A stretch of DNA of 12,013 bases from ANME-2 cluster archaeon (GTDB lineage Archaea > Halobacteriota > Methanosarcinia > Methanosarcinales > Methanocomedenaceae): the NCBI GenBank assembly GCA_022353185.1, contig JAKRWB010000335.1, positions 1 through 12,013 of the forward strand, given 5' to 3'. The notes under the pieces are model-generated. The model was not told the origin of the DNA. It worked only from the letters and a program-made list of their open reading frames with translations, and searched no databases. The position numbers and the translations under genes are program-made. Within the stretch, counting starts at the first letter, position 1. Each line of letters starts with the position of its first letter. Of the stretch, positions 7,150 through 12,013 are shown piece by piece.

Positions 7150-7168
7150 TCAACAATTTTATCAATAT
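7150..7168 (+). promoter_or_regulatory. Promoter-like 19-nt motif, copy 2
   Basis: TCAACAATTTTATCAATAT ends 21 nt before the ATG at 7190 and matches the motif at 6289-6307 at 18 of 19 bases. It lies just after the membrane protein's stop codon and supports 7190 over the upstream ATG at 7139 as the amidohydrolase start. Confidence 0.6.
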
Positions 7169-7189
7169 GTGGGTAATCATAACATCTGT

Positions 7190-8005
7190 ATGATCATAGA
7201 CGCCCATGCCCACATATTCCCTGACAAGATAGCTTCGAAAGCAGTTGCAGGTCTTGAGCAGCAGTACGGGGTCAGTGCTTACGGTGCTGCTACTGTCTCG
7301 GGCATACAATCCAGTATGGATGCAGGGAATGTGGACGCTTCGGTGATGTTATCAGTAGCTACCAGTCCAAACCAGGTGGAAACTATCAATACCTGGGTAT
7401 CTGAAGTATCAAAGTCCAATCCAAATCTCATAGGGTTGGGAGCCATGCATCCTGATCATCCAGACATTGAGACCGAAATACAACGGATGCGGGATATGGG
7501 TCTTAAGGGCTTAAAACTGCATAGTGAGTTCCAGCACTTCTTTCCTGATGAAGAGCGGATGTTTCGAATATATGAGTCACTTGGTGACGATATGGTACTG
7601 GTGTTCCATGCCGGTGACGAGGTTGTTCCGGTCAGAGAGATACATACCACCCCTATCCGTCTGTCCAGGGTACTGGACTCCTTCCCTGACCTGAAAGTAG
7701 TAGCTGCCCATCTGGGCGGCCACCGCTGCTGGGATGATGTGGAGTGCCATTTGCTGGGTAAGAATATCTATCTGGACACTGCCTACGTGTATCCGGTGCC
7801 GGGACATGAGCATATAACGTTGGAACGCATAGAAGAAATGATAGAAGCTCATGGTTTTGATAAGGTTATGTTCGGTACCGATTATCCATTCAGGGACCAG
7901 GGGCAGGAAGTCAATAATATACGGAACCTTGGATTTAGTAAAAAACATATGGATATGATACTGGGTACCAATGCAGCACGATTATTTAATGTTGATATCA
8001 GTTAG
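7190..8005 (+). CDS. TIM-barrel amidohydrolase, COG2159-like
   Basis: This 271-residue protein is a predicted metal-dependent hydrolase or decarboxylase of the amidohydrolase superfamily, cytoplasmic. Counting from ATG 7190, the metal-site residues are visible: H6 and H8 (DAHAHIF), H140 (VFHAGDE), H174 (AAHLGGH) and D231 (FGTDYPF). K109 in LKGLKLH is also conserved-looking. The size suits the compact COG2159 group, which includes many archaeal members of unknown substrate. An in-frame ATG at 7139 would add 17 residues, but family proteins start with MIIDxHxH as here, and a promoter-like motif sits 21 nt before 7190, so I use the shorter form. It is followed after 18 nt by mtnA with its own Shine-Dalgarno site, so the two are probably co-transcribed. 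A substrate linked to methylthioribose or deoxynucleoside salvage is a guess from this pairing. Confidence 0.88.
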   Translation: MIIDAHAHIFPDKIASKAVAGLEQQYGVSAYGAATVSGIQSSMDAGNVDASVMLSVATSPNQVETINTWVSEVSKSNPNLIGLGAMHPDHPDIETEIQRMRDMGLKGLKLHSEFQHFFPDEERMFRIYESLGDDMVLVFHAGDEVVPVREIHTTPIRLSRVLDSFPDLKVVAAHLGGHRCWDDVECHLLGKNIYLDTAYVYPVPGHEHITLERIEEMIEAHGFDKVMFGTDYPFRDQGQEVNNIRNLGFSKKHMDMILGTNAARLFNVDIS

Positions 8006-8013
8006 TTCTAAAA

Positions 8014-8018
8014 AGGAG
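8014..8018 (+). promoter_or_regulatory. Shine-Dalgarno site of mtnA
   Basis: AGGAG lies 5 nt before the ATG at 8024, in the short gap after the amidohydrolase. It marks mtnA as an internal operon gene with leader-dependent initiation, unlike the likely leaderless genes nearby. Confidence 0.7.
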
Positions 8019-8023
8019 TTACA

Positions 8024-9049
8024 ATGAGGACCATTGACTGGAACGATGAAAACGAGACCATAATCATGGTTGACCAGACCCTGCTACCTATAGATTACAG
8101 GATGATCGCATGTGATAATATCGGGTCGCTGTGTGAAGCAATACAATCACTTCGGGTGCGTGGTGCGCCTGCACTGGGTGCGGCAGGAGGTTTTGGGATT
8201 GCACTGGCCGCCAGCCTCAGCAGTGTTGATTCCATGGAAACACTGTTGGACGAACTAAAGGCCGCAGGTGATACAATCAAATCCACCAGGCCCACAGCAG
8301 TAAACCTGGCCTGGGGCGTGGACAGGGTGCTGGATGCGGCACGGGATGCGTATGATACTGACGGGATACGCAAGATTGTACTGCAGGAGGCAAAGGCCAT
8401 AGCTGATGAGGATGTTGAGTTGAACAAACGTCTGGGAGCTCATGGTGCCGCTCTCCTGAATGACGGTGATACCGTGCTCACGCACTGTAATGCGGGCCGG
8501 ATGGCCTGTGTAGATTGGGGTACGGCCCTGGGTGTGATACGCAGTGCCGTTGAGATGGGCAAGGATATAAGCGTCATTGCCTGCGAGACCAGGCCGCTAA
8601 ATCAGGGTGGCAGGATAACAGCCTGGGAATTGATGCAGGATAAGATTCCTGTTACTCTTATAACTGACAGTATGAGCGGTCATGTAATGCGGCAGGGATT
8701 AGTGGACAGCGTTATTGTGGGTGCAGACCGCATCACGCAGGATGCAGTATTCAACAAGATAGGCACTTATACCCACAGTGTCATGGCAAAGGAACACGGG
8801 GTGCCATTCTGTGTGGCGGCACCGGTATCCACTTTTGATTTTGAGAGGATGGAGGATGAAGTGGAGATAGAACTGCGGGAGGGTGATGAACTGCGGTTTA
8901 TGGCAGGTAAGCAGATAGCTCCGCTTGATGTCCAGGTGTACAATCCTGCCTTTGATGCTACTCCAATGGAGAATGTTACTGCCGTTGTTACAGAGAATGG
9001 TGTGTTCAGGCCGCCGTTCTTGCTGGATGAGGTGAGGTTTCTTTTATGA
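8024..9049 (+). CDS. mtnA: S-methyl-5-thioribose-1-phosphate isomerase
   Basis: MtnA interconverts 5-methylthioribose 1-phosphate and 5-methylthioribulose 1-phosphate in the salvage of methylthioadenosine; in methanogens the same step is reported for 5-deoxyribose 1-phosphate from 5'-deoxyadenosine. The 341-residue protein shows the family signatures in order: RVRGAPALG (44-52), the catalytic cysteine C155 in THCNAG, CETRPLNQG (187-195), DSMSGHVM (215-222), the catalytic aspartate D235 in VGADRI, and NKIGTY (244-249). Length is standard. It belongs to the aIF2B-like fold; the motifs favour MtnA over ribose-1,5-bisphosphate isomerase, but that close relative cannot be fully excluded by eye. 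AGGAG upstream fixes the ATG at 8024. It is the last clear gene of the plus-strand unit; a bidirectional terminator-like hairpin follows at 9099-9118. Confidence 0.93.
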   Translation: MRTIDWNDENETIIMVDQTLLPIDYRMIACDNIGSLCEAIQSLRVRGAPALGAAGGFGIALAASLSSVDSMETLLDELKAAGDTIKSTRPTAVNLAWGVDRVLDAARDAYDTDGIRKIVLQEAKAIADEDVELNKRLGAHGAALLNDGDTVLTHCNAGRMACVDWGTALGVIRSAVEMGKDISVIACETRPLNQGGRITAWELMQDKIPVTLITDSMSGHVMRQGLVDSVIVGADRITQDAVFNKIGTYTHSVMAKEHGVPFCVAAPVSTFDFERMEDEVEIELREGDELRFMAGKQIAPLDVQVYNPAFDATPMENVTAVVTENGVFRPPFLLDEVRFLL

Positions 9050-9078
9050 AAACACAAAAGAGACATTTAGAATGGTAA
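9046..9078 (+). other. Possible 10-codon micro-ORF after mtnA
   Basis: An ATG overlaps the mtnA stop (ATGA) and opens ten codons, MKTQKRHLEW, then TAA. GGTGA at 9031-9035 is 10 nt upstream but is also coding within mtnA. It could be a translated leader-like peptide, the remnant of a lost third gene, or chance. Evidence is weak. Confidence 0.2.
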
Positions 9079-9098
9079 TAATATTCTGTGTGCAATCT

Positions 9099-9118
9099 AA
9101 AAAATCGAATAATTTTTT
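9099..9118. terminator. Bidirectional U-tract hairpin terminator
   Basis: AAAAAAT (9099-9105) and ATTTTTT (9112-9118) form a perfect 7-bp inverted repeat with a 6-nt loop CGAATA. Each strand reads as a T-run after the gene ending on its side: mtnA on plus (stop at 9049) and the toxin gene on minus (stop at 9133). Archaeal termination relies mainly on such T-runs, so a shared terminator between converging units is likely. Confidence 0.5.
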
Positions 9119-9132
9119 GTACAACAATTATG

Positions 9133-9387
9133 TCAATAAACCCGTGACCGCTTGTCTATCTTGATAATACCGATTAAATTGCCATTGTAGTCAACTTCAT
9201 ATAAGATCCTGTAGTCCCCAACCCTAACCCTAAATAATTTCTCGCTATACCCCTCAACAATCTTGGAATCATGTGAAATCGGGTCATGTTTTAGCTTTTC
9301 AATCTTAGTAATGATTCTGGAAACAAGAGTCTTATCCAGGGATTTTAGGAACTTGACAGCTTGCCTGGAATATTGAATGTCAAACAT
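9133..9387 (-). CDS. RelE/ParE-type toxin
   Basis: This 84-residue protein has the RelE superfamily pattern. It starts FDIQYSRQAVKFLKSLD, has two helices up to residue 34 (KIEKLKHDP), then the strand LFRVRVGDYRILYEVD and the end IIKIDKRSRVY. Likely active-site or RNA-binding residues are R53, R55, R60, R80 and Y84. RelE toxins cleave ribosome-bound mRNA, whereas ParE toxins poison gyrase; the RVGDYR...KRxxVY ending favours the RelE side. The ATG overlaps the antitoxin stop by one base (TAATG), giving tight translational coupling with the antitoxin made first. It is presumably held inactive by the upstream-encoded partner. Length is typical. Confidence 0.85.
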   Translation of the reverse strand: MFDIQYSRQAVKFLKSLDKTLVSRIITKIEKLKHDPISHDSKIVEGYSEKLFRVRVGDYRILYEVDYNGNLIGIIKIDKRSRVY

Positions 9388-9590
9388 TACAATCCCATTT
9401 CTCTTTTGAGTTCCTCATGAGAAATAAGCTTGCCAGACTCTTTTTCATTTCTGTACTCATTCAAAGAAATATAATCATCTTCAGTCATAATTGAATCTAC
9501 ATCAATCATATGACTCTTAATGAAATCAAGGTCATCTTTTATTGCCCTTAATTCATATCTTATTTCTTTTGAGTCAATCACTTCAGGCAT
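9387..9590 (-). CDS. RelB-like antitoxin
   Basis: This 67-residue, highly charged, helical protein directly precedes and overlaps the toxin gene by one base. Its pattern, ELRAIKDDLDFIKSHMIDVDSIMT followed by a short acidic-basic tail ending EELKREMGL, resembles antitoxins paired with RelE toxins in archaea as I recall them. The N-terminal helix probably dimerises and may bind the operator, while the C-terminal part wraps the toxin; this is inferred from the general class. The ATG at 9590 lacks a Shine-Dalgarno site, and a TATA box 25 nt upstream suggests a leaderless mRNA. Autoregulation is plausible given the GTAC repeat pair around that box. Confidence 0.8.
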   Translation of the reverse strand: MPEVIDSKEIRYELRAIKDDLDFIKSHMIDVDSIMTEDDYISLNEYRNEKESGKLISHEELKREMGL

Positions 9591-9607
9591 ATTAGGAAGT
9601 TAATCTT

Positions 9608-9625
9608 GTACTTATTTAAATGTAC
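9608..9625 (-). promoter_or_regulatory. TATA box and candidate operator of the toxin-antitoxin unit
   Basis: The minus strand carries TTTAAATAAG (9611-9620) about 25 nt before the antitoxin ATG, a good archaeal TATA element for leaderless transcription. It is bracketed by GTAC at 9608-9611 and 9622-9625, giving an imperfect palindrome centred on the box. A repressor bound here would block TBP. Sequence pattern is observed; the operator role is inferred. Confidence 0.5.
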
Positions 9626-9638
9626 CTCCCTATTCCTC

Positions 9639-9706
9639 AATAATACCGCAACACCGTACACCCCCTATTTTTGCCTTGCTCGTCCCTCCGGTGCGGTCGT
9701 ATTATT
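9639..9706. repeat. Long bulged inverted repeat in the gap before the PIN gene
   Basis: AATAAT-ACCGCA (9639-9650) pairs with TGCGGT (9692-9697) and ATTATT (9701-9706), leaving a 3-nt bulge at 9698-9700 and a loop of about 41 nt. An alternative register pairs AATAATAC with GTATTATT (9639-9646, 9699-9706) plus CACCG with CGGTG (9652-9656, 9689-9693). It lies between the PIN gene (ends 9771, minus) and the antitoxin promoter. It may be a 3' structure of the PIN transcript, a small RNA or a dispersed repeat. Confidence 0.45.
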
Positions 9707-9770
9707 GTGGTATCGATATATTGAGTCTCAAAATGAATGAAGATTATTTATTGCCCTGTTTCAACACCTT

Positions 9771-10346
9771 CTACCCCTTCCTCACATCCTGCTTCAAGGC
9801 TTCCACCACATCAAGGTTGACCTGTCTGTTTTTGTAGGCTGCCAGGAAACCGTCTTTATTCAGCAGCATGATGTCACTATCACATAATTTATCGAACCGA
9901 TCACAGGTCATATCAATTACTGAATCTACTACCTTGTCTGTGTGTTTTGACGTGAAATGGAAATCTTCCGAGAGTATCAGGTCGATATAATTGTAGAGGC
10001 TGGAAGTGAGGATACTGCAATCGCTATGCACATCCCCGGGTGCTGTGCCGTGTTCCTGCGTCATAGATACCGTACACTCCTGGGTCATGCTACCTTTCAG
10101 AAAGTTGCGGCCGTTGTCCAGAAGACTGGCCCTTGCTTTTCTACACCTGGCAAGACCTTTGGTGTATTTTTGTTTGGATATCCTGCCCACATAATACAGG
10201 TTATCCATTTCACTTTGGATTGTGCGGGAAATATAGCATGATACCCGGTCCCTGCGCAATATCTTGATAATATTATCCACGTCAGGCGATTCGTTCAACA
10301 AAAAAGATGTGTCGAACAGTACACTCTCAATGGTGCTGTGGGGCAT
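9771..10346 (-). CDS. Stand-alone PIN-domain protein
   Basis: This 191-residue protein has the four conserved acidic residues of PIN-fold ribonucleases: D12 in VLFDTSFLL, E46 in IQSEMDN, D109 in HSDCSIL and D128 in LSEDFHF. These coordinate Mg2+ or Mn2+ for RNA cleavage. It is longer than typical VapC toxins (about 130 residues): a segment at residues 55-105 contains a basic helix and two SMTQE units (86-90, 94-98), and an extra helical tail follows the PIN fold. No small antitoxin gene adjoins it; the MATE gene ends 38 nt upstream on the same strand. A TATA-like sequence in that gap suggests its own leaderless promoter at the ATG (10346). The domain is clear, but whether it is a toxin, an RNA-processing enzyme or something else is open. 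Confidence 0.8.
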   Translation of the reverse strand: MPHSTIESVLFDTSFLLNESPDVDNIIKILRRDRVSCYISRTIQSEMDNLYYVGRISKQKYTKGLARCRKARASLLDNGRNFLKGSMTQECTVSMTQEHGTAPGDVHSDCSILTSSLYNYIDLILSEDFHFTSKHTDKVVDSVIDMTCDRFDKLCDSDIMLLNKDGFLAAYKNRQVNLDVVEALKQDVRKG

Positions 10347-10370
10347 GAGATAAGATATACATTGAAACAG

Positions 10371-10377
10371 TATAAAG
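10371..10377 (-). promoter_or_regulatory. TATA-like box of the PIN gene
   Basis: The minus strand reads CTTTATA (plus-strand TATAAAG), centred about 28 nt before the PIN ATG at 10346, within the 38-nt gap after the MATE stop. The distance fits leaderless transcription. Confidence 0.45.
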
Positions 10378-10384
10378 GTGGTTA

Positions 10385-11746
10385 CTAATCTCTTTGATGT
10401 TCAGCCCCGATTGCCAGCACTCTCTTCAGCACGAAATGAGATGCAATTCCACTCAATGAATATGCCAACACTATTGCACCAAAAATCCCTGGCAGACCGA
10501 ACAGGTATGACCCCACAAAAGCCAGGGGAATATACAGGACGAACATCTGTATCACCATTAGGACTGCGGCAGGAAACGGTTTATTCAAGACGTTCAAAGT
10601 CATGGTCGATATCTGGAAAACACCAAATAGCGCATATCCAATAGGAACTATCCACAGATAGAGTATAATTATGGATATGACCAGGGGGTCATCATTGAAC
10701 AATGAGGCAATTGGTCTGGCTGCCAGCGCCAGCATGGCAAACATTGCCACACCCCAGGCCAGCGAGAAAATGTTGCTGTATTTGACACCCTGCATCACCC
10801 GGTCGAACCGGCGGGCCCCCCAGTTCTGGCCCACAAATGGCCCCATTACCGTTGACAGCGCAAAGACCACGGTCAATGCAAAGAACTCGATACGGATACC
10901 CACACCAAAGGCTGCCACTGCTTCATGACCGTAGGATGCAACGAGGGCAATGATAACACCCATGGAAATGGGGATGAGGAGTCTGGTCCCGGCAACCGGC
11001 AGCCCGATGTTCAGGATACTTTTCCATGAATCGATTACTTCTTTTTGGGCAGGCAGTTCAAATGTCATCATCCTGTCACGATAGTAGAGTACCCACAGGG
11101 CGACCACCAGCGTAATGGCTCTTGAAACAACAGTAGCAATGGCTGCCCCTGCGAGTCCCAGCATGGGGAAAGGACCGAGCCCGAATATCAACAGGGGGTC
11201 GAGTACGATATTTACAGCCACTGCCACGAGCATTATGGCGCTGGGCGTTTTGGTATCACCTGTAGCGCGGATGGCACTGTTCCCTACCATGGGGATTATG
11301 AGAAATAGCACACCTGGATACCAAATGACCATGTATTCTCGTATCAGGGGTATTATCTCTGGCTCTGCACCGAGGAGGCTGAAGAGGGGCTCGATGGTCA
11401 TCATCCCGAAGGCTACAAAGAATGCGACCAGCAGGAACGACAGGATAAGGCTGTCTGTTGTGAGCCGCTTCACTTTATGGTTGTCGCCCCTGCCGATAGC
11501 CTGTGAGATGACGGCTGAGGCTCCGGTTCCTATGCCCATTGCCAGGCTGCCGATTACCATTATTATTGGAAAGGTAAAGCTCAGGGCTGCCAGTTCCTGA
11601 GTGCCCAGTTGCCCGACAAAAAATGTATCAACGAGGTTGAATGCTACCATGCCGACCATCCCGATTATCATGGGTATGGTCAGGTTGAAAAGGGTTTTTG
11701 CGACTGGTCCTTCAGTAAGTTTGGGTTTTTTGGTGGTGGTAGTCAA
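10385..11746 (-). CDS. MATE-family efflux transporter
   Basis: This 453-residue inner-membrane protein has about twelve hydrophobic helices and the MATE pattern: an N-terminal LTEGPVAKTLFNLTIPMIIG, helix 1-2 with FNLVDTFFVGQLGTQELAALSFTFP, the GTGASAVISQAIGRGD loop, then GNSAIRATGDTKTP in the first half and VMGPFVGQNWGARRFDR in the second. MATE transporters export cationic drugs, metabolites or flavonoid-like compounds using Na+ or H+ gradients; the substrate here is unknown. Length is normal. The reading frame has no ATG before the first helix and an in-frame TAA just upstream, so TTG at 11746 is the best start; no Shine-Dalgarno site is visible, and an AT-rich TTAATAC lies near 11775-11783. 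It is followed by the PIN gene 38 nt downstream. Confidence 0.92.
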   Translation of the reverse strand: MTTTTKKPKLTEGPVAKTLFNLTIPMIIGMVGMVAFNLVDTFFVGQLGTQELAALSFTFPIIMVIGSLAMGIGTGASAVISQAIGRGDNHKVKRLTTDSLILSFLLVAFFVAFGMMTIEPLFSLLGAEPEIIPLIREYMVIWYPGVLFLIIPMVGNSAIRATGDTKTPSAIMLVAVAVNIVLDPLLIFGLGPFPMLGLAGAAIATVVSRAITLVVALWVLYYRDRMMTFELPAQKEVIDSWKSILNIGLPVAGTRLLIPISMGVIIALVASYGHEAVAAFGVGIRIEFFALTVVFALSTVMGPFVGQNWGARRFDRVMQGVKYSNIFSLAWGVAMFAMLALAARPIASLFNDDPLVISIIILYLWIVPIGYALFGVFQISTMTLNVLNKPFPAAVLMVIQMFVLYIPLAFVGSYLFGLPGIFGAIVLAYSLSGIASHFVLKRVLAIGAEHQRD

Positions 11747-11884
11747 GTGTTCTCGGGGTGGTTAGAGGAGGGGATGAGTATTAATGGTATTCTGGGGGTA
11801 GTTTCTGTATTAAAGCCTATCTTCGTCAGATTAAAATCAAATCGCTATCCGTCAACCCCCTCCCATTCCGAGTCTGTCCTACAA

Positions 11885-12013
11885 CTATTTAATCCCGATT
11901 GACTTTAAATATTCACTCTCCCTCAAATACTTACAATTGAACATCTGCAAAATGTTTTTTTGCACATCCGTAACAGGCATAAGCTTTTTACCTTCACATT
12001 TAGTTCCCCTCAC
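11885..12013 (-). CDS. 3' end of a gene leaving the right edge
   Basis: The minus-strand frame entering from the right edge is open for 42 codons and stops at TAG (11885-11887). It encodes a tail with CEGKKLMPVTDVQKNILQMF, then a Cys, Lys and Arg-containing stretch ending EYLKSIGIK. The Lys/Glu-rich, helical ending looks like a genuine protein C-terminus and is loosely reminiscent of transposase ends, but I cannot assign a family. No plus-strand gene competes. The 5' part is outside the window. The 138 nt between this stop and the MATE gene show no further gene. Confidence 0.4.
   Translation of the reverse strand: MRGTKCEGKKLMPVTDVQKNILQMFNCKYLRESEYLKSIGIK

Noticed and set aside
7139..7189. 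Upstream ATG giving a 17-residue longer amidohydrolase
   Set aside because: Family N-termini begin at MIIDxHxH, and the promoter-like motif at 7150-7168 lies inside this extension at the right distance from 7190.
9771..10346. VapBC toxin-antitoxin pair
   Set aside because: No small antitoxin gene on either side; the RelE-type pair is separated by 180 nt and has its own promoter.
11115..11600. Plus-strand open frame of 161 codons
   Set aside because: Antisense to the MATE transporter, with composition expected from reversed hydrophobic helices.
1..12013. CRISPR array, rRNA or tRNA genes
   Set aside because: No regularly spaced direct repeats, no conserved rRNA stretches and no T-loop-like GTTCRANNC with matching arms were seen by eye.

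Overview
The window looks archaeal, most likely a methanogen-related euryarchaeon of the Methanosarcinales/ANME type. The evidence is an archaeal transcription factor E gene, a DUF2551-like small regulator seen mainly in methanogens, AT-rich TATA boxes about 25-29 nt upstream of several start codons (leaderless mRNAs), GGTGA/GGAG Shine-Dalgarno sites for genes inside operons, and an archaeal-style mtnA. The taxonomic call rests on gene content only.

Layout. (1) 204-986, plus strand: two small winged-helix proteins in AT-rich DNA, a DUF2551-like protein and an unrecognised one. (2) 983-6159, minus strand: a compact five-gene run read from right to left: M42 aminopeptidase, CPA1-type cation/proton antiporter with a C-terminal RCK module, ATP-grasp ligase of unknown substrate, transcription factor E (tfe), and an HD-domain phosphohydrolase of the TIGR00295 type. 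Gaps are 40, 10 and 31 nt, and the last junction overlaps as TTGA. The HD gene and the small regulator gene converge so tightly that their stop codons overlap.

(3) 6328-9049, plus strand: an unrecognised three-helix membrane protein, a COG2159-type TIM-barrel amidohydrolase, and mtnA (methylthioribose-1-phosphate isomerase). The first two genes are each preceded, 20-21 nt before the ATG, by an almost identical 19-nt promoter-like sequence. This is the best regulatory observation in the window: it fixes the amidohydrolase start and suggests co-regulation. (4) 9050-9132: an A/T hairpin with U-tracts on both strands, probably a shared terminator for converging units.

(5) 9133-10346, minus strand: a RelE-type toxin/antitoxin pair with a candidate operator over its TATA box, a 180-nt gap holding a long bulged inverted repeat, and a stand-alone PIN-domain protein with all four acidic residues but no antitoxin partner. 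(6) 10385-11746, minus strand: a MATE-family efflux transporter with a probable TTG start. (7) 11885 to the right edge, minus strand: the C-terminal 42 codons of a gene running out of the window.

No rRNA, tRNA, CRISPR array or complete insertion sequence is visible. I found no defence-type multi-gene system. The least explained parts are the membrane protein-amidohydrolase-mtnA unit, the orphan PIN protein with the adjacent inverted repeat, and the linkage of tfe to an antiporter, a ligase and an HD hydrolase.
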